From Erythrobacter sp. QSSC1-22B (GTDB lineage Bacteria > Pseudomonadota > Alphaproteobacteria > Sphingomonadales > Sphingomonadaceae), in NCBI RefSeq assembly GCF_001678665.1, contig NZ_LZRP01000005.1, forward strand, positions 62,001 to 126,000: 64,000 nucleotides of DNA. Reading direction: 5' to 3'. Shown here piece by piece: positions 31,391-41,008 of this stretch. Each line of letters begins with the position of its first letter. The first letter of the stretch is position 1. The notes below the pieces were generated by a model. The model saw nothing but the letters and a program-made list of their open reading frames with translations, did no database searches and was not told where the DNA came from. Both the position numbers and the translations under genes were made by a program.

Positions 31391-32548
31391 TCACTCCGCC
31401 GCTTCGACGGCCTGGATGGGGGAGGCATGCGGGTCGAAGGCAACCTGTTCGCCGGCCTCGATCTGCGCGGCCTTGGCCTCGACCAGCCGGACGATATGCT
31501 CGAGCATATCCTCGCTCTGCACCGTGTGGTCGGTCACCCCCGAGAGATAGACCATATGCTTGCCATTGCCGCCGCCGGTGAGCCCGATATCGGTCTCGCG
31601 TGCTTCACCCGGGCCGTTGACGACGCAGCCCAGTACCGAAAGGCTCATCGGGGTCTTGATGTGCTCGAGCCGCTTTTCCAGCGCCTCGACCGTGCGGATC
31701 ACGTCGAAACCCTGGCGCGAGCACGAAGGGCAGGAGACCACGCGCACACCGCGGGTCCGCAGCCCGAGCGCCTTGAGCATCTCGAACCCGACCTTCACTT
31801 CCTGCTCGGGCTCGGCGGAAAGCGAGACGCGGATCGTATCACCGATCCCGGCCCACAGCAGGCTGCCCATCCCGATCGAGCTCTTGACCGTCCCGCCGAT
31901 CAGCCCGCCGGCTTCGGTGATGCCGAGGTGCAGCGGGCAGTCGACCGCTTCGGCGAGCCCGTGATAGGCGGCCACCGCGAGGAACACGCCGCTGGCCTTC
32001 ACCGCCACCTTGAAATCGTGGAAATCGTGATCCTGCAGCAGCTTGATATGGTCGAGCGCGCTTTCGATCAGCGCCTCGGGGCAGGGCTCGCCGTATTTCT
32101 CGAGCAGGTCCTTTTCCAGGCTGCCGGCGTTGACCCCGATGCGGATCGCGCAGCCATTGGCCTTCGCGGCGCGGACCACTTCGGCGACCCGCTGCGACGA
32201 ACCGATATTGCCCGGATTGATCCGCAGGCAGGCGGCACCCTTGTCGGCCGCCTCGAGCGCGCGCTTGTAGTGGAAATGGATGTCCGCGACGATCGGGACC
32301 TCGGCAGCGCGGGTGATCTTGTCGAAATGCCGGGTCGCCTCTTCGGTCGGGCAGGACACGCGGATAATGTCCGCGCCCGCCTCTTCGCAGCGGCGGATCT
32401 GGTCGATCGTCGCGCCGACATCCTCGGTCGGGGTGTTGGTCATGGTCTGGACGCTGATCGGCGCATCGCCGCCGACCGGGACCTTGCCGATCATGATCTG
32501 ACGGCTCTTGCGGCGCTCGATATCGCGCCAGGGGCGTATAGAAGACAT
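31391..32548 (-). CDS. ispG: 4-hydroxy-3-methylbut-2-enyl diphosphate synthase IspG
   Basis: 385-residue 4Fe-4S enzyme of the non-mevalonate isoprenoid pathway. The N-terminal TIM barrel holds [20 protein letters not shown] and [14 protein letters not shown]. Cluster ligands lie in [14 protein letters not shown] and [18 protein letters not shown]. The start at 32548 gives [21 protein letters not shown]. It heads a run of four same-strand genes (ispG, mntP-like, HDAC-like, L,D-transpeptidase) and is divergent from the CorA-like gene. Confidence 0.96.
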   Translation of the reverse strand: MSSIRPWRDIERRKSRQIMIGKVPVGGDAPISVQTMTNTPTEDVGATIDQIRRCEEAGADIIRVSCPTEEATRHFDKITRAAEVPIVADIHFHYKRALEAADKGAACLRINPGNIGSSQRVAEVVRAAKANGCAIRIGVNAGSLEKDLLEKYGEPCPEALIESALDHIKLLQDHDFHDFKVAVKASGVFLAVAAYHGLAEAVDCPLHLGITEAGGLIGGTVKSSIGMGSLLWAGIGDTIRVSLSAEPEQEVKVGFEMLKALGLRTRGVRVVSCPSCSRQGFDVIRTVEALEKRLEHIKTPMSLSVLGCVVNGPGEARETDIGLTGGGNGKHMVYLSGVTDHTVQSEDMLEHIVRLVEAKAAQIEAGEQVAFDPHASPIQAVEAAE

Positions 32549-32617
32549 GCTTGCGATATAGAACGCCCAAGGTGAAGGAGCAATGACAGCGCATGAGCGA
32601 TGCGCCATGATGTGACG

Positions 32618-33619
32618 ATGACCAGCTCGCTCGACGCCGATGACACCCGGAAGCCACTGTTGTTCGGCCGCGTCCTAAACGGCGCGGGCGGGGCGCGGCC
32701 TATCGATTGGGAGGAGGCGCAGGGCTGGGTGCCGCTGGCTCCCGACCAGATCCTGTGGCTGCATCTCGATCGCGCCTCCCCTGGTCTCCAGGCGTGGTTG
32801 CGGAAGCAGCATGGAATGACCGGACCGACCGCCGAGCTGCTGGTCTCGGACCTGTCGCGGCCGCGCGCCTTTCGTGAGGGCGAGGCGCTTGTCGCCACGC
32901 TGCGCGATCTCAATTTCAATCCCGGCGCGACGCCCGAGGACATGATCGCGATGCAATTGTGGAGCGATGGCAGCCGCGTGCTGACGCTGCGGCGCGCGCC
33001 CCAGCAGAGCCCCAACGAGCTGCGCGATCTGCTCGATCGCGGCGCGGGCCCGCGCGACGCCGGGGCGATGATCACGCTGATTGCCGAGCTGATGATCGAC
33101 CATCTGAGCGGCGCGGTGATCGACATCAACGCCGCCATCGATCGGCTGGAAGACAATGCCGACGATCTGGCGATCGGAGTCCGTGCCCGCGAGATCGCCG
33201 AAATTCGCCGCAACTGCCTGGCGTTGCAGCGGCACATCTCGCCCCAGCACGAGGCGCTGCAGCAGATCAGCCGCGATGCACCCGAATGGTTCGAGCCGCA
33301 CGACCGCCGCGAAATAGCCGAATCGATCGCCCGGCTGCGGCGGCATGTCGACGACATCAACATCAGCAAGGAAAGCGCGGTCGTGTTGCAGGACGAGCTG
33401 CGCGTTCGCGCCCAGGCTGTCGGCCAGAACGCGACCTACAAGCTCGGCGTAATGGCCGGAGTGTTCCTGCCGCTGACCTTCTTCACCGGTCTGCTCGGCA
33501 GCAATGTCTCGGGCATTCCCTGGCACGACGAACCTTGGGCGTTCTGGGGGGTGATCGGCGCGTGCCTGGCGATCGCGCTCGCCATTCTGGCGATCTTCCG
33601 CAGCCAGCGCTGGCTCTAG
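32618..33619 (+). CDS. CorA/ZntB-family divalent cation transporter
   Basis: About 333 residues: a cytoplasmic domain, a long helix rich in Arg/Glu ([31 protein letters not shown]) and two C-terminal membrane helices ([19 protein letters not shown] and [18 protein letters not shown]). The loop after TM1 reads GSNVSGIPW, where the family signature is normally GMN; ZntB-type proteins are looser here, so ZntB-like Zn or Mg transport is likeliest. The start is unclear: ATGs at 32600 and 32618 are both in frame, and the only clear purine-rich site (AAGGAG, 32575-32580) is too far upstream. Confidence 0.85.
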   Translation: MTSSLDADDTRKPLLFGRVLNGAGGARPIDWEEAQGWVPLAPDQILWLHLDRASPGLQAWLRKQHGMTGPTAELLVSDLSRPRAFREGEALVATLRDLNFNPGATPEDMIAMQLWSDGSRVLTLRRAPQQSPNELRDLLDRGAGPRDAGAMITLIAELMIDHLSGAVIDINAAIDRLEDNADDLAIGVRAREIAEIRRNCLALQRHISPQHEALQQISRDAPEWFEPHDRREIAESIARLRRHVDDINISKESAVVLQDELRVRAQAVGQNATYKLGVMAGVFLPLTFFTGLLGSNVSGIPWHDEPWAFWGVIGACLAIALAILAIFRSQRWL

Positions 33620-33642
33620 CGCGCCGCCCGATTTGGTGGCGC

Positions 33643-35439
33643 TTACTCCCCCGAGCGCTGCGAAGGAATGAACTCGTCGCGTACCGCCTGTGCCATCAGT
33701 TCGAGCGGGATGATCCCCTGGCTGAGCAGGAAATCGTTGAACGCCCGCTCCTTGAAATCCGCACCCAGCGCGATCTCGGTCTCGATCCTGAGGTCGATCA
33801 GCTTACGGTAGCCGTAATAATAGCTGCCCGCCTGCCCGGGCGAGCGGAAGCTGTAGCGGTCGAGTTCCTGCTTCACCATTCCGGGCGAGAACAGCGCGTC
33901 CTCGCGCAGAATGCGGCCTGCCTCATCGCGGGTGATCAGCCCGAGGTTGAGCATCGGGTCGAGAAAGGCGCGTGCCGCGCGCAGCAGCCGGAACTGCTGG
34001 GCGATGAACTGTCCCTCGATCGGTTCGTAGGGCATCACCTCGGCTTCGGCGTAAAGCGCCCAGCCTTCGACGTTCACGCTGTTGAAGGCGTAGAGCAGGC
34101 GTGCCAGACTGACTCCCTGTTCGACCAGCGCGGCGAATTGCATTTCGTGCCCAGGGCGCGCCTCGTGCGCGCTCAGCGTCCAGCTTGCCGCCGCGTGGTT
34201 GAAATCGTCATAGGCATCTTCGGGCCCGGCGGTGGGGTTGCCCGCGGTCAACACAAATGTGCCGCGCTCGCCGGTGTTGCCGATCAGCCGGGGCGGGCGC
34301 ATGTGCGGCGCGGGCTGCGCGGCGCTCTCGGCCACGGAAGCAAGCCGCATCGACATCTCGTAATCGGGCAGGCTGACAATGTCGTTTTCGCGGATTTTCG
34401 CCTCGAGCTGGGCGTTCACATCGCGATAGTAATCCTCGATCTCGTCATCGGGGATCGTGCGCTCCTTGAGCTTGCGCATGACCGAGACGTAATCGGTTTC
34501 TTCCCAGCCGTTCTTCTCCGCGATCTGTGGGGCGAGCGCCTCCATCTGCGCGCGGATTTCGTAATAGCCGCGCCGCGCCCGCGCCATTGCCTCGCGCGGT
34601 TCCATGTCGATACCGACATTGCGCAAATTGAGCGCGTAGAGTTCCTCGGGCAGCCGCGCCTCGGCGCGCGCGCTGGGGAGCACCGTGTCGCGCGTCCATT
34701 GGCCGTAATCGGCGAACTGGCTCTCCATCGCCGCGAGTGCGGGCTCCGCACCCGCGATCTCGTAGCGTTCGAACAGCTCGCGTATGCCCGCCACAAAGGT
34801 CGGGATCTTGGCGATCGATTCCTCGACCTCGACCGCATAGGGGCCAAGCTTGTCGGTCCCGCGGCTGGCTTCGAACCGCGCCTTGGCCAGCTCGGTATAG
34901 GGCTGCGTACCCTCGGCGAGCCCGGTATAGCGCTGCAGCAGCGTCAGCGCCGAAGCGCGGCGACCTTCCGCCGTCTGGTCCGACAGCATCCCGCCGATAG
35001 TGTAGAAGATGGTCTGCGGCATTTCCGACCATTCGAGCAGCAGGCGCTCATTGAGCCGGGTCGATTCGATGCTCCGGTCGAGCGAATCGATCAGGATCGC
35101 GAGATCCTGTTTGACGAACGCGTCGGTCTCGGTCTCGCGCGCCGCAACGAAGCGCTCGCGCAGAGCCTCGGCCCCGGCGAGATAGCGCGCGTTGCGATCG
35201 GCCGACATGTCGAAGGTCTGGCCGTCATATTGCTCGTAGCCCGACTGCGAGGCGCCTTCGGGGAAGAACTGCGCCTCGAACTCGATCAGCTGGGTCGTAT
35301 AGGCGTTGCTGGTCTCGACCCATTCCGGGGTTTCGGCGGCGGCAGGGGAGCCCGCCTCGGCCTGCGCCAGGACGGGAGTGGGCGACAGGGCAATGGCTGG
35401 CGCGCTGGCAAGCGCAATAGCGGCGGCGAAGGTTCTCAT
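33643..35439 (-). CDS. DUF885-family secreted peptidase-like protein
   Basis: 598 residues with signal peptide MRTFAAAIALASAPAIALSPTPVLA. The DUF885 hallmark SAHEARPGHEMQF lies near residues 420-432; the two His and two Glu form a zinc-type HEx(3)GHE arrangement. Other conserved parts: YTIGGMLSDQ, the GWALYAEAEVMP helix and SPGQAGSYYYGYRKL near the C-terminus. Members are thought to be metallo-hydrolases, some dipeptidases; the substrate is unknown. The ATG at 35439 has GGGAG just upstream, and the longer frame to 35496 would spoil the signal peptide. Confidence 0.9.
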   Translation of the reverse strand: MRTFAAAIALASAPAIALSPTPVLAQAEAGSPAAAETPEWVETSNAYTTQLIEFEAQFFPEGASQSGYEQYDGQTFDMSADRNARYLAGAEALRERFVAARETETDAFVKQDLAILIDSLDRSIESTRLNERLLLEWSEMPQTIFYTIGGMLSDQTAEGRRASALTLLQRYTGLAEGTQPYTELAKARFEASRGTDKLGPYAVEVEESIAKIPTFVAGIRELFERYEIAGAEPALAAMESQFADYGQWTRDTVLPSARAEARLPEELYALNLRNVGIDMEPREAMARARRGYYEIRAQMEALAPQIAEKNGWEETDYVSVMRKLKERTIPDDEIEDYYRDVNAQLEAKIRENDIVSLPDYEMSMRLASVAESAAQPAPHMRPPRLIGNTGERGTFVLTAGNPTAGPEDAYDDFNHAAASWTLSAHEARPGHEMQFAALVEQGVSLARLLYAFNSVNVEGWALYAEAEVMPYEPIEGQFIAQQFRLLRAARAFLDPMLNLGLITRDEAGRILREDALFSPGMVKQELDRYSFRSPGQAGSYYYGYRKLIDLRIETEIALGADFKERAFNDFLLSQGIIPLELMAQAVRDEFIPSQRSGE

Positions 35440-35580
35440 CTGCAACTCCCGTGAATTTCGTGGGGGAATCCTGCGGCCCCGGATGGTTCTGCGCAAGCGG
35501 AGCCCGACGAAAGCCGCCCCCGACCGGACCGGCGACAGACGGCGGCCCGCTTGTGCGACTCGTCCAGCCCGGCATCAGGC

Positions 35581-36534
35581 TCAGTAAGCGAATGTCGCTC
35601 CGACCAGCTCTTCCGATGCGGACCACAGCCGCTCGGCTGCATCCTTGTCGAGTGCGTAGGAGCGTACGCCGCCGCTCGGATCGCTGTCGCTGTGATCGGC
35701 GACGGCACAATCCTCGGCATAGAGCCCGCCTTTGTCTTCGAGTTCCGGTGCGGTCGCGGCCCAGCAGGTCGTTGCCGCACCCTGTGGCACGGTCTTGAAG
35801 GTCATGCCCTTGTCTTCGGCATTGCTCTCCATCCGCTTGCGCAGATTGGCGATGTCTTGCTCGTCGAGATGGCGCCCGAGATTGGTCATGATCCCGCCGG
35901 GGTGCACCGCATAGGCATGGATGCCCTTGTCCGAGAGCCGCTGCTCGAGCGCCACGGCGAACAATATGTTGGCGGTCTTCGACTGCCCGTAGGCTTCCCA
36001 TTTGTCGTAGTCGCGCTCGGCATAGTTGAGGTCGTCGAAATGGACCGAATCGAGATGATGGCCGCGGCTCGACAGATTGACGATGCGCGGGTTCTCGCCC
36101 TTTTCCAGCAGCGGCATCAGCAGATTGGTGAGCAGGAAATGGCCCAGGTGGTTGGTCCCGAACTGCAGTTCGAAGCCGTCGGCAGTGCGGCTGAGCGGGC
36201 AGGCCATCACCCCGGCGTTGTTGATGAGAAGATCGACATGGTCGAATCGTGCCAGCGCCTGCTCCGCGGCGGCCCGGATCGAACCGAGCGAGGCGAGGTC
36301 GCAGACCAGCGTTTCGACTTTGGCGCCGGTCTCGTCGCCGATCGTCTTGGCCGCCGCTTCGAGCTTGGATTCGTCGCGACCCGAGAGGATGAGGCTTGCA
36401 CCTTTGGCGCCCATCGCGCGCGCGGTTTCGTGGCCGAGCCCCGAATAGGCACCGGTGATGAAGGCGGTTCGCCCGGTGAGGTCCTTGTCGGCGAGGACTT
36501 TGTCCGCCGTGCTGTCGAAACCGAATGTGCTCAT
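35581..36534 (-). CDS. short-chain dehydrogenase/reductase, retinol-dehydrogenase-like
   Basis: 317-residue NAD(P)-dependent SDR. The cofactor motif is TGAYSGLGHETA, followed by LSGRDESKLEAA (favouring NADP), the NNAG motif in LLINNAGVMACP, the catalytic Ser in IVNLSSRGH, the Tyr/Lys in YGQSKTANILF and AVHPGGIMTNLGRH. Length and motif style match the WW-oxidoreductase/retinol dehydrogenase-like subgroup, but the substrate cannot be told. A terminator-like hairpin precedes it, so it is probably transcribed alone. Confidence 0.9.
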   Translation of the reverse strand: MSTFGFDSTADKVLADKDLTGRTAFITGAYSGLGHETARAMGAKGASLILSGRDESKLEAAAKTIGDETGAKVETLVCDLASLGSIRAAAEQALARFDHVDLLINNAGVMACPLSRTADGFELQFGTNHLGHFLLTNLLMPLLEKGENPRIVNLSSRGHHLDSVHFDDLNYAERDYDKWEAYGQSKTANILFAVALEQRLSDKGIHAYAVHPGGIMTNLGRHLDEQDIANLRKRMESNAEDKGMTFKTVPQGAATTCWAATAPELEDKGGLYAEDCAVADHSDSDPSGGVRSYALDKDAAERLWSASEELVGATFAY

Positions 36535-36556
36535 GAAAATATCTCCGAATGAAGAA

Positions 36557-36585
36557 GGGGCGCGGGATGGTCTATCCCGCGCCCC
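36557..36585 (-). terminator. hairpin between the CmpX-like gene and the SDR gene
   Basis: GGGGCGCGGGAT pairs perfectly with ATCCCGCGCCCC around a 5-base loop. It lies just past the stop of the upstream minus-strand gene. The T-run is weak (TTCTTC). Confidence 0.75.
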
Positions 36586-36618
36586 TGCTGTTTGGCTAGT
36601 GGACTGTTGAACGATCCG

Positions 36619-37884
36619 TCACGCGCCGGGTGGAAGCGGGTCGTCGTCCGTAGGAGCAGCGGCCGGCTTGCGTCCAGGCCGCGACGGCGGGGTGGTGGTC
36701 GGCTTGTCGAGTTCGCCCGATCCCATGCTCTCGTCGAGCTCTTCGAGCTTACGCGCCGCCCAGTCGCGGCCGCCGAGCCCGAAGGCCAGCGCGCCGGCGA
36801 CCGAGATGCCCGCCACGATGATCGTCAGTGCGGTGGTCGGGATCATACCGCCGATCCCGGTGAACTGCAGCCCCATGAAGACGAACAGCACGATGGTGAT
36901 CCATTTGACGATGGTCGCCGGGGTGGACCGTGTCTCGTCGCCGGCGATGAGCCGCGCGAGCATGTTGGCGATCAGGAAACCGACCCCGATCACCACGGCG
37001 CCAAACACCACGCGTCCGCCAAGCTCGAGGATCTGGTCGAGGATCGCGGTCAGTTCGGGGAATCCCAGAACGCGGGTGGCAGCGATCGCGAAGAACAGGA
37101 TGATCGCCACCTGGACGACTCGCGCGATGATCGCGCTGGCCCCGGTGGTGCCAGTCGTCAGGCCGCTTTCGCCAAGCGCCCGGTCGACGCCGAGGCCGGG
37201 GAGGATTTCCTTGAGCATCTGCGCCACGAACTTGCTGACGAGATAGCCAATGCCCAGCAGGATCGCCGCGGCCAGGATGTTGGGAATGGCTGCGAAGATC
37301 CGCCGCAACATGTCCGAAGCAGGCTCGGAAATCGACTGGATGTTGAGCGTTTCCAGCGCCGCGATCGAGACGAACAGGACGATCACGACATAGGCGATCG
37401 TACCGATGGTCTTGCTGATCGTTGCGTTGCCGGTGACGCTGTCGACCCCGCCGCGATTGGCCCATTTGTCGAAGCTGATCGCGCCAAGCGAGGTGACGAT
37501 CAGATCGCGAACGATCTTCGCCACCATCAGGCCGATGAAGAAGATCAGCCCCGCGGCAACGATGCGCGGAATGAATTCGACGGTCGTTTCGAGCAGCGTA
37601 TCGACCGGCCCGGCCACCGCGCCAAGCCCGAAGACATTAAGGATTGCGATGAGACCGAACAGCCAGATGAACAGCGCGACGATCTTGCCCAGCGATTCCC
37701 CCAGCGAGGAGCCGGTCCCGGTCGCGCGCTGGAAGAACGCAACATTGTCGACCAGCTTGGCGAAGGCCCATTTCGCGGCCTTCGCCAATGCCCATGTGGC
37801 GATAAGGATGAGGATTGCGACGACGGCTTTTTCAAGCACGGTCATCGCGACCTCCTCGTCGAAACGATAATTGCCGATTTGCAT
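36619..37884 (-). CDS. CmpX-like small-conductance mechanosensitive channel relative
   Basis: 421-residue membrane protein made of repeated conserved TM helix units: IVALFIWLFGLIAILNVFGLG, TIAYVVIVLFVSIAALETLNI, VVQVAIILFFAIAATRVLGFP and IVKWITIVLFVFMGLQFTGIG. Each is followed by a Gly-rich amphipathic helix such as AAGLIFFIGLMVAKIVRDL. This TM-helix repeat is the hallmark of CmpX/YdjB-type MscS relatives. A Pro/Asp-rich tail (DKPTTTPPSRPGRKPAAAPTDDD) ends the protein. Role in envelope or osmotic stress is inferred from the family. The ATG at 37884 gives MQIGNYRFDEEVAM. Confidence 0.82.
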   Translation of the reverse strand: MQIGNYRFDEEVAMTVLEKAVVAILILIATWALAKAAKWAFAKLVDNVAFFQRATGTGSSLGESLGKIVALFIWLFGLIAILNVFGLGAVAGPVDTLLETTVEFIPRIVAAGLIFFIGLMVAKIVRDLIVTSLGAISFDKWANRGGVDSVTGNATISKTIGTIAYVVIVLFVSIAALETLNIQSISEPASDMLRRIFAAIPNILAAAILLGIGYLVSKFVAQMLKEILPGLGVDRALGESGLTTGTTGASAIIARVVQVAIILFFAIAATRVLGFPELTAILDQILELGGRVVFGAVVIGVGFLIANMLARLIAGDETRSTPATIVKWITIVLFVFMGLQFTGIGGMIPTTALTIIVAGISVAGALAFGLGGRDWAARKLEELDESMGSGELDKPTTTPPSRPGRKPAAAPTDDDPLPPGA

Positions 37885-37993
37885 CGAAAGCTCTCCCCGT
37901 TGGTTGTTGTACGTCGAAGGGTACCACGTGGTCGCTGTTGTTCCAAAATCGATTTGTAGTGGAGTGGATAAGTTGCCGTGCTATCGCGCTGGC

Positions 37994-39061
37994 ATGACCC
38001 GTTCTTTTATCGCTGTCGCCCTCGGCCTGCTCGCTTTGCCGACCCTTCTCGCCACCCCCGCCACGGCGCATGAAGCGGAGGCCTGGTCCTTCGCAATCCA
38101 CGGCGGGGCGGGGACGCTCTCGCGCGAGAACATGACCCCCGAGCGCGAAGCGGAATACGAGGCGGCGCTGCAGGGTGCGCTCGATGCCGGTGCAGCGGTG
38201 CTGCGCGATGGCGGCACCGCGATGGATGCGGTCGAGGCGGCGATCCTGCTGATGGAGGACGACCCCAAGTTCAACGCCGGGCGCGGTGCAGTCTTCACCT
38301 GGGAAGGCGCCAATGAACTCGACGCCGCGGTGATGGACGGGCGCGATCGCACCGCGGGGGCGGTCACCGGGATCACCGCAGTCAAGAACCCGATTCTGCT
38401 GGCGCGCGCGGTGATGCGCGACGGGCGCCATGTCTTCCTGAGTGGCGCAGGCGCCGAGGAATTCGCCCGCGAACGCGAGATTGAAACGGTCGCGCCTGAA
38501 TGGTTCCAGACCGCGCCCCGCCGCGAGGCGCTCGAGCGGATGAAGGCCGACCAGCTCTCGGCCTATGACGTGGATCACAAATTCGGCACGGTCGGCGCGG
38601 TGGCGCTCGATCAGGCGGGCAATCTGGCGGCAGGCACCTCGACTGGCGGGATGACCGGCAAGCGCTGGGGCCGGATCGGCGATGCCCCGATCATCGGCGC
38701 GGGCACCTATGCCGACAACCGCAGCTGCGCGGTATCGGCCACGGGCGCGGGCGAGTATTTCATCCGCGTCGGCGTAGCGCAGGAGATCTGCACACGGCTG
38801 CGGCTGGCTGGCGACACCGCGCTTGAGGAATTCGACAACGGCCAGAGCGAAGGCGGGGGCGAGATCACGCTGACCGATGCACTGGTGGAGAACGTCGCCG
38901 ACGCCGTGATGGCCGAGGTCAAGGAGCTGGGCGGCGATGGCGGAGTGATCGTGGTCGCGCCCTCGGGCGCGGCGGTGTTCAGCTTCAACACCAGCGGCAT
39001 GTACCGCGGGCGCGCGACCAGCAAGGGCGTCAACGAGATCGCAATTTTCGCCGAAGACTAG
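37994..39061 (+). CDS. iaaA: isoaspartyl peptidase / L-asparaginase (Ntn hydrolase), exported
   Basis: 355 residues. A signal peptide (SFIAVALGLLALPTLLATPATA) precedes a plant-type asparaginase fold that removes isoaspartyl residues from peptides. The N-terminal FAIHGGAGTL and GGTAMDAVEAAI are typical. Autocleavage would occur before Thr199 in HKFGTVGAVALD, making Thr199 the new catalytic N-terminus, and the GTSTGGMTGKRWGRIGDAPIIGAGTYAD loop follows. The ATG at 37994 was chosen because the signal peptide begins there. Periplasmic location is unusual for E. coli-type IaaA but frequent in this order. Confidence 0.92.
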   Translation: MTRSFIAVALGLLALPTLLATPATAHEAEAWSFAIHGGAGTLSRENMTPEREAEYEAALQGALDAGAAVLRDGGTAMDAVEAAILLMEDDPKFNAGRGAVFTWEGANELDAAVMDGRDRTAGAVTGITAVKNPILLARAVMRDGRHVFLSGAGAEEFAREREIETVAPEWFQTAPRREALERMKADQLSAYDVDHKFGTVGAVALDQAGNLAAGTSTGGMTGKRWGRIGDAPIIGAGTYADNRSCAVSATGAGEYFIRVGVAQEICTRLRLAGDTALEEFDNGQSEGGGEITLTDALVENVADAVMAEVKELGGDGGVIVVAPSGAAVFSFNTSGMYRGRATSKGVNEIAIFAED

Positions 39062-39067
39062 CCGCGA

Positions 39068-39967
39068 TCAGCCCGTGGCCCAGCGGGCGATAATGCTCCC
39101 CGCCTGAGCCAGCACGGCTTCCGATACCGGATCCATGGCGCCATGGATCGTAGGCGCGCGGTAATAGGTCGCGAAGGTCAGCGGCGCACGCTGCTGCGGT
39201 TCGATGAATCCGATATCGACATAGAGACCGCCCATTCCCGGCCAGATCGAGGTGCCGGTCTTGTCTCCGGCATGCCAGCCTTCGGGCAGGCCTGCACGCA
39301 CCCGCCGCAATCCTGTGGGGGTGTCGTGCATCCAGCCCTTGAGCCTCTCGCCCGCCTGCGCATCCAGCCCGCCGCCATAGAGCATCCGTGCCAGCGTGGT
39401 CGCCATGGCGCGCGGCGTGGTGGTGTCGCGCAATTCGCCCGGCGGCACGTTGTTGAGTTCGGGCTCGGTGCGATCGAGCCGGCTGGCATCGTCGCCCATG
39501 CGCCGCCAGAACGCGGTCAGCGCCTGCGGTCCACCGAGCCTCGCCAGCAGGATGTTCGCCGCGGCGTTGTCGGAATATTTCTGCGTCGCTTCGGCCAGTT
39601 CGTGCAGGGTCGCACCCTGTTCCAGCCGCTCGGTGGTAAAGGGCGACACCGCCATCAGCTGATCGCGCGTCCAGCGGACATGCTCATCCGCCGAGATGGT
39701 GCCATCGGCGTCGAGCTGCAGCACCATCGCCGCGAGCGAGGCCTTGAAGCTCGAGCAATGACCGAAGCGCTCGGTCTGGCGATGGCCGAGCCCGAGCCCG
39801 GTCTGCGTGTCGAGCGCAAAGACTCCCAACTGCCCACCGGCCCCGGCTTCCACTATCCGCAGCTTGGCTTCCAGCCGGGCGTTATTATCCGCCCCGATCG
39901 GCACGCAGGCCGCGCCCGCCAAGGCGAGACCGCCAAGCATGACGCCACGCCGGGTGGCCATGCTCAT
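39068..39967 (-). CDS. class A beta-lactamase
   Basis: 299-residue serine beta-lactamase. All class A motifs are present: S-x-x-K as Ser72-SF-Lys75 in GHCSSFKAS, SDN in KYSDNAAANILL, the omega-loop Glu in DRTEPELN (ExxLN) and KTG in AGDKTGTSIW. The N-terminus has both RR (ATRRGVMLGG) and a lipobox-like AGAAC, suggesting Tat export with a possible lipid anchor. The ATG overlaps the pheA stop (ATGA), so it is translated with pheA rather than from an inducible promoter, and no ampR-type gene is nearby. Activity spectrum cannot be judged from sequence. Confidence 0.92.
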   Translation of the reverse strand: MSMATRRGVMLGGLALAGAACVPIGADNNARLEAKLRIVEAGAGGQLGVFALDTQTGLGLGHRQTERFGHCSSFKASLAAMVLQLDADGTISADEHVRWTRDQLMAVSPFTTERLEQGATLHELAEATQKYSDNAAANILLARLGGPQALTAFWRRMGDDASRLDRTEPELNNVPPGELRDTTTPRAMATTLARMLYGGGLDAQAGERLKGWMHDTPTGLRRVRAGLPEGWHAGDKTGTSIWPGMGGLYVDIGFIEPQQRAPLTFATYYRAPTIHGAMDPVSEAVLAQAGSIIARWATG

Positions 39968-40857
39968 CCCCGCTTGCGCGCCTGCGCGTAGCTGCCGAGC
40001 AGGCGGACGCTGTTGCAGTGGAAGGCCAGTTCTTCCAGTGCCTGATCGACCCGCGGATCGCCCGGCGCGCCTTCGATGTCGGCGTAGAACCGCGTCGCGG
40101 CGAAGCTGGCGCCCTTCTGGTAGCTTTCCAGCTTGGTCATGTTGACGCCATTGGTGGCGAAGCAGCCGAGCGCCTTGTAGAGCGCGGCGGGCACGTTCTT
40201 CACCTCGAAGATGAAGGTCGTCATCGGCGGCGCGCCATCCAGCCCCGCCGGATCGCGGGCTTTCCTGGCGAGCAAGACGAAGCGCGTGGTGTTGTCATGC
40301 GCATCCTCGACCGCCTGTTCGACGATCTTCAGGCCGTAGAGTTCGGCTGCCATCGGCGGCGCGAGCGCGGCTAGTTCGGGGCGCCCGCGCTCCGCCACAT
40401 AAGCTGCCGCGCCGGCGGTGTCGGCGTAGCTCATCGGTACGATCCCGCGCGCCAGCAGGAATTCGCGGGATTGCCCGAGCGCTTGGGGATGGCTGTAGGC
40501 GGCCTCGAAGGGGCCGTCGCCCAGCGCCATAAGCGCGTGGGTGATGCGCATGAAATGCTCCGCCACGATCGCCAGCCCGCTTTCGGGCAGCAGGAAGTGA
40601 ATGTCCGAGACCCGGCCGTGCTGCGAATTCTCGATCGGGATCATGGCCGCGCCCGCCTGCCCTGCCTTCACCGCGTCGAGCGCGTCCTCGAAGCCGTAGC
40701 AGGGCAGCGGTAGCGCTTCGGGCGCGAACTGCATCGTCGCCTGGTGGGAATTCGAGCCGGGGGCACCGCCGAAAGCGATGGTGCGCGCCGGGTCGGCCTG
40801 CGCCGCGCTGCGCATCGTGTCGACCATAGCCAGGGCGGGTTGGGGGAATTTGCGCAT
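39964..40857 (-). CDS. pheA: prephenate dehydratase
   Basis: 297-residue monofunctional prephenate dehydratase of phenylalanine synthesis. The PDT domain contains FGGAPGSNSHQAT, IPIENSQHGRVSDIH, SHPQALGQSREFL and the catalytic-region TTRF in DNTTRFVLLARK. The ACT regulatory domain at the C-terminus has GCFATNGVNMTKLESYQKG; ESY in place of the enterobacterial ESRP is usual in alphaproteobacteria. No chorismate mutase domain is attached. The ATG at 40857 was chosen over a TTG at 40893. The gene is divergent from cytochrome c and coupled to the beta-lactamase. Confidence 0.95.
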   Translation of the reverse strand: MRKFPQPALAMVDTMRSAAQADPARTIAFGGAPGSNSHQATMQFAPEALPLPCYGFEDALDAVKAGQAGAAMIPIENSQHGRVSDIHFLLPESGLAIVAEHFMRITHALMALGDGPFEAAYSHPQALGQSREFLLARGIVPMSYADTAGAAAYVAERGRPELAALAPPMAAELYGLKIVEQAVEDAHDNTTRFVLLARKARDPAGLDGAPPMTTFIFEVKNVPAALYKALGCFATNGVNMTKLESYQKGASFAATRFYADIEGAPGDPRVDQALEELAFHCNSVRLLGSYAQARKRG

Positions 40858-41008
40858 GGCGGGCGTGCTATCGGGGCCGCTCGAGCGCCGCAAGCGAATT
40901 GCAGCTCCTGCAGGCCAAGGCGCGTCGGTCGCACTTGCGCGCGGGCTGCTGCGCCCCTAGAGCGTCGCCCAACCGACATCATCAAACAAGTTTGCGGACG
41001 ATTCACGC

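Noticed and set aside
32583..32615. 10-codon ORF after AAGGAG, possible leader peptide of the CorA-like gene
   Set aside because: Only 2 bases separate AAGGAG from its ATG, and no attenuator hairpin or regulatory codon run is seen.
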